DNA from: Alkalisalibacterium limincola
GTDB lineage: Bacteria > Pseudomonadota > Gammaproteobacteria > Xanthomonadales > Xanthomonadaceae
NCBI RefSeq assembly: GCF_008017755.1
Contig: NZ_VRTS01000012.1
Coordinates: forward strand, 1-58,697
Direction of reading: 5' to 3'
Length of the DNA: 58,697 bases
Shown: positions 1-7,749 of the stretch, in pieces
Layout: the number at the start of each line of letters is the position of its first letter
Position numbering within the stretch: position 1 is the stretch's first letter
Notes under the pieces: model-generated
Seen by the model: the letters and a program-made list of their open reading frames with translations, nothing else
The model's database searches: none
What the model was told of the DNA's origin: nothing
Made by a program: the position numbers and the translations under genes

Positions 1-246
1 TACTATGCAGCCCTGGTCAGCGCATCCCCATTGGCCCGCACCAGGGCTGGCATGTCCGCCTTCGGGTGCCAGTTGCGTCACTACAACGCCCACTCCCCCG
101 GGGCTGCGGGTCTCACGAAAAAAATACTCGTTGCCCGGGCAAGGCACTTGCCGACTAATATGACGCGCATCATACTTTCTAAACCCACAGCGCCGCGGCG
201 CCCTGCCGCCACGCACCCCCCCTCCATCACCCTTTGGAGAACACTC
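1..246. other. 5' intergenic region, no gene seen
   Basis: No coding region with family resemblance was found here. The stretch holds a 12-bp palindrome at 131-142 (TTGCCCGGGCAA), a second small inverted repeat at 138-152 (GGCAAG/CTTGCC) and a possible -10 box TAATAT at 156-161 with a poor -35. It probably carries the promoter of the tautomerase gene that begins at 247, but the promoter call is weak. Confidence 0.4.
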
Positions 247-459
247 GTGCCCTACGTCAACGTCCGCATCACCAAGGACGGCGTGACCGTCGAACAAAAG
301 CGCAAGCTCGTCGAGCAGATCACCCGGACCCTGGTCGAAGTCCTGGACAAGAGTCCGGAACATACGCATATCGTCATCGATGAAGTGGAGCCGCAGAACT
401 GGGGCTTCGCCGGCATGCTGACCGATGAATTCCGGCGCATCTCACGAGCCGTGAAGTGA
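247..459 (+). CDS. 4-oxalocrotonate tautomerase family protein
   Basis: A 70-residue protein of the tautomerase/MIF superfamily. I chose the GTG at 247 because it puts proline directly after the start (PYVNVRI), and Pro1 is the catalytic base once the initiator Met is removed. The length is typical of the short 4-OT type, which assembles as hexamers and moves double bonds in unsaturated keto-acids. The segment IVIDEVEPQNWGFAG matches the conserved second half of the family. The stop overlaps the start of the next gene (GTGA), so the two are probably co-translated. The substrate cannot be read from sequence; a role in catabolism of an aromatic or amino-acid-derived compound is inference. Confidence 0.85.
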   Translation: MPYVNVRITKDGVTVEQKRKLVEQITRTLVEVLDKSPEHTHIVIDEVEPQNWGFAGMLTDEFRRISRAVK

Positions 460-1808
460 CGCCGGGCGAGGTCGTCGACCGCATCGGCGGCCAGGGCGGC
501 GGGAGCTTTCGCGATGCGCTGGATGCTGCGTACACGCTGGCCATCCGCCACCTCGATGGCATCGGCGACCAGCGCGTGGCCCACCTGCCGGCACCCGAGG
601 CGCCGGCCCCGCCGGACGGCATCGGCTTCGACGCCGCGCTGAAGCTGGCCAACGAGCGGATCGTTCCGTGGATCTCCGCCTCCCCGGGGCCGAGGTACCT
701 TGGATACGTGACGGGAGGCGTCACGCCGGAAGCGCTGGCAGCGGACTGGCTGGTTTCGACGTGGGACCAGAACGTGTCCAATGCTGCCGGATCGATCGCC
801 GCGGATGTCGAGCGCCGCACGGTCGCTGCGTTCGGCGCGGCGTTCGGGCTGGCATCATCGATGCACGGCCAGTTCGTCAGCGGTGCCACCGCCGCCAACC
901 TTGTCTGCATCGCCACCGCGCGCGAATGGGCTGCCCGGCAGTCGAGCGCGCCCCTCACCGTATTTGCCGGGTCGGCGCACTCCAGCATCCTCAAGGCCAT
1001 GTCGATCACCGGGGTTGGCCGGTCCAGGCTGCGGCCGGTCGCTACATTGGCTGGGCGCACAGCGGTGGACCCGCTGGCGCTCGAACAGGCCCTTGCCATT
1101 CACTCCGGGGGGCCTGCGGTCGTGGTGGCCAGCGCCGGGGAGGTCAATACCGGGGATTTCGACGACCTGCTTCGTGTCAGCGAAATCTGCAAGCGTCATC
1201 GGGCCTGGCTGCACGTCGATGGCGCGTTCGGTCTGTTTGCCGCCTTCGATTCCGGACTGCGCCCCCGGCTCGACGGAATCGAGCATGCCGACTCGGTCAC
1301 CGTCGACCTGCACAAGTGGCTCAACGTGCCGTACGACAGCGCGATCGCGTACACCGCGCGGCCCGACCTCCAGCGCGAAGTGTTTTCCGCGAGCTCGGCG
1401 TATCTGGGCGACGATCCAGACCCCTTGCACTTCACGCCAGAGAACTCGAGGCGCTTCAGGGCGTTTCCGGCGTGGATGGTGTTGGCCACGCGTGGCACGC
1501 GGGGCATTGGCGAGTGGGTCGGGGCCAACTGCCGACTTGCCCGCCAGTTCGGAGAAGCGATCAGCGCAACCGGGCGCTTCCAGGTGCTTGGCGGCATTCC
1601 GCTCAACATCGTCAGCTTCACCCCGACCCGGGGTGGCGCAACGGCGCGTGACAGGTTCCTGCAGCGTCTCAATGCAGGGGGCGAAACCTTCATGACGCCC
1701 GGCCAGCTGTTCGGGCAGCCTACCGTGCGCGCCGCCTTCTCGAACTGGACCACGAGCGCGCAGGATCTTGATCGCATCGTCGCGGCCGTGGCTGCAAGCG
1801 TCGATTGA
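456..1808 (+). CDS. PLP-dependent group II decarboxylase family protein
   Basis: A 450-residue enzyme of the pyridoxal-phosphate decarboxylase family (aromatic-L-amino-acid, glutamate and tyrosine decarboxylase group). The PLP-binding lysine is K287 in VDLHKWLNVPYD, and WLHVDGAFG upstream carries the aspartate that pairs with the pyridine nitrogen. The N-terminal PRYLGYVTGG and FVSGATAANL stretches are also typical. It starts with GTG at 456, overlapping the tautomerase stop by four bases. Many relatives are annotated only as aspartate aminotransferase family or decarboxylase, so the amino acid substrate is unknown. No transporter or dedicated regulator is adjacent. Confidence 0.85.
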   Translation: MTPGEVVDRIGGQGGGSFRDALDAAYTLAIRHLDGIGDQRVAHLPAPEAPAPPDGIGFDAALKLANERIVPWISASPGPRYLGYVTGGVTPEALAADWLVSTWDQNVSNAAGSIAADVERRTVAAFGAAFGLASSMHGQFVSGATAANLVCIATAREWAARQSSAPLTVFAGSAHSSILKAMSITGVGRSRLRPVATLAGRTAVDPLALEQALAIHSGGPAVVVASAGEVNTGDFDDLLRVSEICKRHRAWLHVDGAFGLFAAFDSGLRPRLDGIEHADSVTVDLHKWLNVPYDSAIAYTARPDLQREVFSASSAYLGDDPDPLHFTPENSRRFRAFPAWMVLATRGTRGIGEWVGANCRLARQFGEAISATGRFQVLGGIPLNIVSFTPTRGGATARDRFLQRLNAGGETFMTPGQLFGQPTVRAAFSNWTTSAQDLDRIVAAVAASVD

Positions 1809-1929
1809 CCGGACTGCGCGGCTTGCGGAATCAACCGAATCGGTGCCCACCGTTCTTACGAGCGCCACGGAATGGCATTTTCAGGCCAGGTACTTTTCGT
1901 TGCAGCTTCGATAGGAACAGACCCGTGGG

Positions 1930-3312
1930 CTAGTTCAGCTCCTTCACCCAAGCGGCAACCGCCTCGTCGGTCATCAGGCCCCCAGGCCAACGCAGCGACG
2001 GCGTGTAGTACTCGTTGTTGGCGCGCACGCGATTTCGGTACACCTTCATTCCGAACGAGATCACGGAAAGGCCACTGGGAAGCCGCTCGGAACGGTTGTC
2101 GATGTAGACCGCGTCGGCACTGGTGGGGAGCCCGATGTGCGTGACGCCGGGCAGGCGCAGCGCGACGTCCATGAAGTCGAGGCAGGCACTGGCGCAGGCC
2201 CCGTCGGTGAGGGCAAACACCTTGCCGCTGAACGGGCTGGCTGCACCCGGTTCGGCAGTGGCCGTGGGTGGCTGCGACGTGCGATGGAAGGGACGCCCGG
2301 CCTCGATGCTGGCCGCCATGTCGTCGAAGAACTGCTCGCCGCGGAAGGTCTGTTTGCGCAGTTCGGCCAGGTTGCCCGGGGACGCCCGCCAGTCCACGGT
2401 CCAGTCGAAGCTGCCGACGATCGCCCCGACCGCGTCCTCCCCGTACAGGATCGAAAGCACACGCGCGCCGTGCTGGCTGTTGCCACCGCCGTTGCCGCGC
2501 ATGTCCAGGACCACGTGGGACGCCTCGCGAAGCCGGTCGCGGGAGGCCTCGAGGTCGGTGAAGAAGTCTTCGGGCACGTCCCCCATGTGGGGCATGGAGA
2601 CGAACCACACGCCGGAGACGGACCGAACGCCGAACGGTGGCGTGTTCGCCCCGCGCGCCAGGCTGATCTTCTCGAGGGCCTCCTCCCGCGGCAGTGGGCG
2701 CCAGGCCAGGTCCACCGGCTGCACCACGCCATCCACGACCACTTCGCACGATGCCGGCGGCTCCACGTCCATGCCGAGGAAGAACAGTTCCGGGGCCAGC
2801 CTGCCCTTGCGGTGGGGCACATCCGGGTTCCAGGACACGGGCGCGAGGTCCCGGTCGAGGCGGACGGACAGCATGACGTCGTCGCACCGGGTGATCTGGG
2901 CACCGTCCGGAACCTCCTGGACTTCACTGAGCGTCGCCAGGAAGCGCCCCTCGCTGTCCTGGTGGACGGTGAAGCCGGGCCAGCGCCGATACAGCATGTC
3001 GGCACGCGGAACCAGGAAGATGTGGTTGTCGCGAAACCCGTTGGTGTACTTGAGCAGGGTCGTCCGGTAGTCGGACAGGCTGGCAGCCGCCTCGGCGTCG
3101 CGCATGCCCGCTTCGAGCCCGTCGGCGAGCCAGCGACGGAACCGGGTGTTCTCCTCGTCCACGGCGCCGGGATGGTTCTCCGACAGGATGTCGTGCAGTG
3201 CCTGCAGGTCCTGCTTCGCCATGTCCGACCAGGGCGTGGCCATCGCGTAGCCCCCCAAAAGCGTGCAGCACGACAAGGCGATGCCTTGGAACACCCGGAT
3301 ATGGAAGCTCAC
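1930..3312 (-). CDS. S41-like (tail-specific protease fold) exported hydrolase
   Basis: A 460-residue protein starting with GTG at 3312, nine bases after an AGGA ribosome site. The first ~25 residues form a signal peptide ending near YAMAT. The C-terminal half resembles the S41 crotonase-like protease fold: VVLDMRGNGGG contributes the beta-strand/glycine loop and TDGACASACLDF the expected nucleophile serine region. A PDZ domain is not obvious. It is likely periplasmic. The TonB-dependent receptor follows on the same strand upstream of it (gap 85 bp), so they may be transcribed together. The substrate is unknown, and catalytic activity is inferred from the fold only. Confidence 0.75.
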   Translation of the reverse strand: MSFHIRVFQGIALSCCTLLGGYAMATPWSDMAKQDLQALHDILSENHPGAVDEENTRFRRWLADGLEAGMRDAEAAASLSDYRTTLLKYTNGFRDNHIFLVPRADMLYRRWPGFTVHQDSEGRFLATLSEVQEVPDGAQITRCDDVMLSVRLDRDLAPVSWNPDVPHRKGRLAPELFFLGMDVEPPASCEVVVDGVVQPVDLAWRPLPREEALEKISLARGANTPPFGVRSVSGVWFVSMPHMGDVPEDFFTDLEASRDRLREASHVVLDMRGNGGGNSQHGARVLSILYGEDAVGAIVGSFDWTVDWRASPGNLAELRKQTFRGEQFFDDMAASIEAGRPFHRTSQPPTATAEPGAASPFSGKVFALTDGACASACLDFMDVALRLPGVTHIGLPTSADAVYIDNRSERLPSGLSVISFGMKVYRNRVRANNEYYTPSLRWPGGLMTDEAVAAWVKELN

Positions 3313-3397
3313 TGACTCGTTCCTCGATGGGGTTGACGGGATGGAGGGGCCGCGGGTGGATTATCGCCGAGCCAAGGCCCGGGTGGAGGGTGCCGGA

Positions 3398-5548
3398 TCA
3401 GAACTCGCCACGGATCGACAGCGTGAAGATCGGCCCGATCAGGCGATCACGCTGTTCGTGGAACGCCACCGGATCGGTGCGGCGACCCTCGTGCACGGTG
3501 CGGTCCCACATGCTGGTGCCGCCCAGCAGGTTGTTGAGCGTGCCACGCACGGTCAGGCCCATCACATCCTTGTGTTCCAGGTAGACGTTCGCCCACACCG
3601 GTCCCTCCCACATGCGGCCCTGCTCGGTGAGGCGGTAGCTGCGCGAGCGGTACTCGTAGCTCATCCCGCCGCCCCAGCCCCAGTTGCTGCCGGGCGGGTC
3701 GTGGCGCAGCGTCACCTGGGCGAAGTCCTCCAGGCTGTTGCTCATCGGGCGGCGCTCGCCGGTCAGCGGGTCGTTTACACGGCTGCGCTGGTGGATCACG
3801 CGGGTGTCGATCCGGCCGCCCTCCCAGCCCAGCCCGCCCAGGTTCAGCGTGCCCTTCCACTCCACGCCCCACATGCTGCCGGTGCCGATGTTGCCCGGCG
3901 ACTCGCCGGTGTCGCCAATGGGGACCACGTCCACCTGATCGTCCACCCGCACCACGTAACCACGCAGCGAGGTGCTGCCCCAGTCGCCCATTCGACGGGT
4001 CACTTCGCTCTGCAGGTCCCAGATCTGCGACGGCCGCAGGTCCGGGTTGCCGGCATTCTCCAGCTCGTCGGTCAGGTTCACGGTGGCCAGGAAGTCGAAG
4101 AAATTCAGCTGGCCGACGCGGCGCTCGAGCTTGAAGCTCACGTCGGTGTCGGGCGACGCGCGCCAGGCCGCGGTGAGCAGTCCCTTCGGGCGCAGGAAGG
4201 TGCGCGCCTGGCCACCCTCGCCCACCTGTTCCAGGCGCGAGTGCTCGGCACCGGCGGACAGGTTCACCGTCCAGTCGCTGCCGATCGGGCGGCCGTAGCT
4301 GCCCATCAGCTCGTAGCGGTCCTCCTCGACCCGGGCGCTGCTGCCGGGCAGCGGCACGGGCTGCAGTTCGCCATCGGCACCCATCACGAACAGGCGCGCG
4401 ACGTTGTCGAGGCTGTTGAAGGCCGCCTCGCCGGACACCTGCCAGTCGCCGACACCGCGGCTCCAGCGGTACTCGCCGCGCGCGATGCGCTCGTCCTCGA
4501 CGCTGTCGCGGTCGAAGCGGTCGCCGGCGTCGGGGCTGCCATCGGCGAAGCGCGTGATGGCGGTGGCGACGCGGTCGATGGTGCGGCCCTTCGACAGGCC
4601 GATCAGCTTCATCTGCCCGCCACCGAGGGCGAACGCGTAGTCGCCGCCCACTTCATGGCCGTACCCCTTGGCGATCGAACGCACGTCGCGCTCGCGGTCC
4701 ACGCGGCCGGGCCCGGTGCGCAGGCCGTCCTCGCGGAAGTCCTCGTCGATGCGCCGGTAGGACAGGTTGAGGTTGGCGATCGGCTCGCTCTCGCCGTTGT
4801 CGGCTTCGCCTTCCGTGGCCACGCCAGAGGGCACCTCCGGCCGCAGCGCGAAGCGGGCGCTGATGCGCGGCTGGTTGTACTCCGAGGTCCAGGCCTCGTG
4901 GCGTTCTTCGATCAGCGCGCCGTCGCGGTCGCGGATCACGGTGGGGCCATCGGCCCCCGAATGGTTGGAGGCGTTGTCCAGGCCCAGGGTGTGTTCCAGC
5001 CGGCCATTGCGACCACTGACGGAGACGGCGAAGTTGCTGAGCCGGGGGTCGGTGTTGCGCGCGCGGAATTCCGGCGACCAGGTGTACTGGCCGGTGCGCC
5101 CGGTGGACACGGTCACCACGTTCGCCACCGGGCCGGACAGCCCGGGGATGTCGAGCGTGGCGCCATCGACCAGTTCGATGCGCAGCACGTTCTCGGCCGC
5201 GATGCGGCGCAGCTCGACCAGGATCTCGTTGTCCTTGCCCGAGATGCGCTGCCCGTTGAGCAGCACGTTGCCGGTGGCCTGGCCAAGGCCGCGGGTCTGG
5301 GCCTGTTCGCGGATCACGAAGCCGGGCAGCTGCGAGAGCATGTCGAAGGCGTTGCGCGGCGCGAAGCGTTCGAAATGCTCGGCGGTGTAGATGCGGCGGC
5401 CGTCCTCGCCCGTGCTCATCGTGGCGGCGTGAGCGGCAGGCAGGGCCAGCGCCAGCGCGATCAGGCACGGCAGGCTGGCGAGCGACGTGGAACGCCCTTC
5501 GCGGGACTTTCCGGCGTGCGATGTGCGGCGGGGAATTCGGATGTTCAT
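3398..5548 (-). CDS. TonB-dependent outer-membrane receptor
   Basis: About 716 residues. I chose ATG at 5548 (AAGGAA lies seven bases upstream) over the in-frame TTG six bases earlier. A cleavable signal peptide ends near PAAHAA. The plug domain follows (AFDMLSQLPGFVIREQ, GNVLLNGQRISGKDN), then alternating beta-strands of a 22-strand barrel, ending in the aromatic C-terminus IFTLSIRGEF expected for outer-membrane assembly. There is no N-terminal signalling extension for a FecR/ECF system. The ligand is unknown; no siderophore or sugar-utilisation gene is adjacent. The only close neighbours are the S41-like exported hydrolase downstream and the M56-GIN protein upstream. Confidence 0.85.
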   Translation of the reverse strand: MNIRIPRRTSHAGKSREGRSTSLASLPCLIALALALPAAHAATMSTGEDGRRIYTAEHFERFAPRNAFDMLSQLPGFVIREQAQTRGLGQATGNVLLNGQRISGKDNEILVELRRIAAENVLRIELVDGATLDIPGLSGPVANVVTVSTGRTGQYTWSPEFRARNTDPRLSNFAVSVSGRNGRLEHTLGLDNASNHSGADGPTVIRDRDGALIEERHEAWTSEYNQPRISARFALRPEVPSGVATEGEADNGESEPIANLNLSYRRIDEDFREDGLRTGPGRVDRERDVRSIAKGYGHEVGGDYAFALGGGQMKLIGLSKGRTIDRVATAITRFADGSPDAGDRFDRDSVEDERIARGEYRWSRGVGDWQVSGEAAFNSLDNVARLFVMGADGELQPVPLPGSSARVEEDRYELMGSYGRPIGSDWTVNLSAGAEHSRLEQVGEGGQARTFLRPKGLLTAAWRASPDTDVSFKLERRVGQLNFFDFLATVNLTDELENAGNPDLRPSQIWDLQSEVTRRMGDWGSTSLRGYVVRVDDQVDVVPIGDTGESPGNIGTGSMWGVEWKGTLNLGGLGWEGGRIDTRVIHQRSRVNDPLTGERRPMSNSLEDFAQVTLRHDPPGSNWGWGGGMSYEYRSRSYRLTEQGRMWEGPVWANVYLEHKDVMGLTVRGTLNNLLGGTSMWDRTVHEGRRTDPVAFHEQRDRLIGPIFTLSIRGEF

Positions 5549-5680
5549 GTTCAAGTTCCTTGCACGGCCGGGGCCGGAATCAGGCGCGCGAAGGCCCGTG
5601 GCCGCGGCTGGCGGCCAGTTCGATCACGCGAGGGGAATCAGGGAATGCGGTGGGTGCCGCGAGGACGTTTAGGGGCGGGG

Positions 5681-7270
5681 TCAGCCGTCGTCGCTGGATG
5701 CCCGGCGCACCTCGCCGCCGGTGGAAGGTGAGGCGAGCACCCGCGGGTTGCCGTAATACACGATGTCGCCACCGCCGGAAGTGCTGGCAACGAGTCCGGA
5801 CAGCGCCTGGGTGATGATCTCGCCCTGCCCGTCCAGGGCCGCCACGACGTGGTCTGCGACCAGCGCCCGGGTGTCGATCCGACCGGAACCACTGAGGGCC
5901 AGGGCCAGTGCGCCCTGCTTCGGGAAGCCGTTCCCCACCAGGATCTCGCCGCGTCCACTGATCGACAGGGCACCCAGCGGACCGGGCGTGGTGACCTCGA
6001 TCTCGCAACGGTCATCGCAGGCCGACACGAACAGGCGACCCATCGCCCATTCGACGATGGCCGAGGCGGGGTCGCCCGCCACCACCGAATAGCCATGTGC
6101 GTCGCCCGGCACGATGCGGACCTTGCCGGCGCTTTGCAGTTCGACTTCCGTGAAGCCGGCGGACGCATGGCGCGCCGGGGTCACGCTGGCGGGGGTCCCT
6201 GCCACCGCGGCACCACCCGTGGTGCACACCGGCGCCAGGGCGGCCAACGGGGCCGCGAGCAGCAGTGCGGCCGCCGCACAGCTGCAGGCGAAGCCGTTGC
6301 TGGCCGGCACCCGGCGCAGCGTCGGCTGCAGCACCCGCGCCACGCGCTGCTTGAGGCCCTTGAAGCCGGGGGCTACGCCGTTGGCGGCCAACAGCGCGCC
6401 ATGGGTCTGGTAGCGCGCGGCCTGCACCAGCACCTGCGCATACACATCGCCCCGCACGTCGGCCGACAGCACTGCGTCGTCCACCGCTTCCTCGCGCAAT
6501 TGGTGGCATTCGCGCGCCAGGCGCCATACCAGCGGGTTGAACCAGAACACCGCGGTGGCCAGGCGACCCAGCAGCAGCTTGCTCCAGTCCAGCCGGTCGA
6601 GGTGGGCCAGCTCGTGGGCGATCACCGCCTCGGCCTGACGGGTGTCGGCGGCCGAGCGCGGATCCAGTGCGATGACCGGCTGCACCACGCCCCAGCTGAC
6701 CGGCGAACTCAGTTCGTCGCTGACCAGCAGCGCGGCGCCACGCTTGAACCCCAGGCGCTCCTGGGCACGCGCCATCGCCATGACCCACTTGGGATCGGTC
6801 ACCACCCGCGCCCGCCGACGCAGGCCGAACAGGCGGGCGACCGCCAGCAGCAGTGCCCCCAGCAACATCAGCACCGGGACGAGATAGAACATCGCAGCAG
6901 TGGCGCTCGAGCCACCCTTGGGCGGCGTCACGGCAGACTGGGGGGACACAGCCTGCGAGGGACCGGCCGGCGGCACTGGCGCCGCATCGACGGCCGCCCG
7001 CCCGGGCGCCTGGCGGACCGACGCGGGGGCCGGCACGAAGGTCGGTGCGGCCTCGCCCAGCGCACGGGTCACCACCTGCGGCGCCTCCACTTGCCAGCGC
7101 GGCCCGCCCACCACGATCAACGGCAGCAGCAGCAATGCGGCCAGGCCCGCATGCGCCACCCACGAGCGCTCGGCGGCCGAGCGGCCCGACAGCGCGCGCA
7201 GCACCAGCAAGGTGACGCCCGCCAGCAGCACGGACTTCCAGGCCAGCTCGAAGAACACGACCGTGCTCAT
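5681..7270 (-). CDS. M56 (BlaR1/MecR1-type) membrane peptidase fused to a C-terminal GIN (DUF2807) domain
   Basis: A 529-residue protein. The N-terminal ~330 residues are the multi-pass M56 metalloprotease module, with zinc motif HELAH at 219-223 and the downstream acidic helix EEAVDDAVL. In classical BlaR1 the C-terminus is a penicillin-binding sensor. Here the last ~180 residues instead resemble a head-GIN beta-helix domain (FTEVELQSAGKVRIVPGD, ALSGSGRIDTRALVADHV, DGQGEI, SGGGDIVYYG) with no SxxK or KTG motif. ATG 7270 overlaps the stop of the BlaI-type repressor by four bases (ATGA), so this is a sensor/protease-repressor pair. The signal may be an envelope state rather than a beta-lactam; that is inference. 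Confidence 0.88.
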   Translation of the reverse strand: MSTVVFFELAWKSVLLAGVTLLVLRALSGRSAAERSWVAHAGLAALLLLPLIVVGGPRWQVEAPQVVTRALGEAAPTFVPAPASVRQAPGRAAVDAAPVPPAGPSQAVSPQSAVTPPKGGSSATAAMFYLVPVLMLLGALLLAVARLFGLRRRARVVTDPKWVMAMARAQERLGFKRGAALLVSDELSSPVSWGVVQPVIALDPRSAADTRQAEAVIAHELAHLDRLDWSKLLLGRLATAVFWFNPLVWRLARECHQLREEAVDDAVLSADVRGDVYAQVLVQAARYQTHGALLAANGVAPGFKGLKQRVARVLQPTLRRVPASNGFACSCAAAALLLAAPLAALAPVCTTGGAAVAGTPASVTPARHASAGFTEVELQSAGKVRIVPGDAHGYSVVAGDPASAIVEWAMGRLFVSACDDRCEIEVTTPGPLGALSISGRGEILVGNGFPKQGALALALSGSGRIDTRALVADHVVAALDGQGEIITQALSGLVASTSGGGDIVYYGNPRVLASPSTGGEVRRASSDDG

Positions 7271-7645
7271 GAGCGTGCTCCCTTGCGTGCCTGCTCGATC
7301 ATCTTCTGCAGTTCATCCAGCTGCGCCTCGTCCAGCGACTCGCTCATGCCCAGCAGTGCGCTGGCGGCACTGGTCGGCGAGCCGTCGAAGAACACCTTCA
7401 CCACCTTGTCGAGCGCCGAGCGGGTGGCGGCCGCCTTGGGCACCGCCGGCAGGAACAGCTGGCCGCGTGCGGAGGCCTTGCGCTTGACCACGCCCTTGGC
7501 CTCCAGCCGGGTCAGCATGGCGCGCACTGCCTGCTCGCTGAGCTCGACGTCCAGTGCCTCGCGGACCTCGGCCACGGTGGCCTGGCCGTTCGCGTAGAGC
7601 ACGTCGACGATCTGGCGTTCGCGGGGGGGGAAGGGACTCGAGCAT
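7267..7645 (-). CDS. BlaI/MecI/CopY-family repressor (frameshifted near its start)
   Basis: Winged-helix repressor of about 125 residues. The HTH core RERQIVDVLYANGQATVAEV and LTRLEAKGVVKRK match the family. ATG 7645 has a GGAG eight bases upstream, but its frame (MLESLPPP) is joined to the conserved frame only if one base is removed from the run of eight G at 7623-7630. Without that correction the only in-frame start is a GTG at 7689 inside the operator palindrome, which is unlikely. It is translationally coupled to the M56-GIN gene, whose protease would be expected to inactivate it. The frameshift is probably a homopolymer error. Confidence 0.83.
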
Positions 7646-7679
7646 GGACGGGCTCCGGGGCGGCAAGGGACACTGCAAC

Positions 7680-7693
7680 TGTAGTGCACTACA
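7680..7693. promoter_or_regulatory. Palindromic operator for the BlaI-type repressor
   Basis: TGTAGTGCACTACA is a perfect 14-bp palindrome located 35 bp before the proposed blaI-like start. It has the TGTAGT/ACTACA half sites known for BlaI/MecI/CopY-type repressors, so autoregulation of the repressor-protease operon is likely. No second copy was seen in front of the class D beta-lactamase at 9413. Confidence 0.75.
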
Positions 7694-7749
7694 AATTTAG
7701 TGCCGTTGCAACCCTGACTGATGGCCTATGCGCCGTTCGGTGGGCGCCC

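Noticed and set aside
131-152. Short palindromes upstream of the tautomerase gene as an operator
   Set aside because: TTGCCCGGGCAA is a GC-rich palindrome expected fairly often at this composition, with no matching regulator adjacent.
3263-5731. An 822-codon open frame antisense to the TonB-dependent receptor
   Set aside because: Its product is low-complexity Ala/Arg/His/Val without family motifs, while the opposite strand gives a clear receptor with signal peptide and C-terminal aromatic. High GC makes long antisense frames common.
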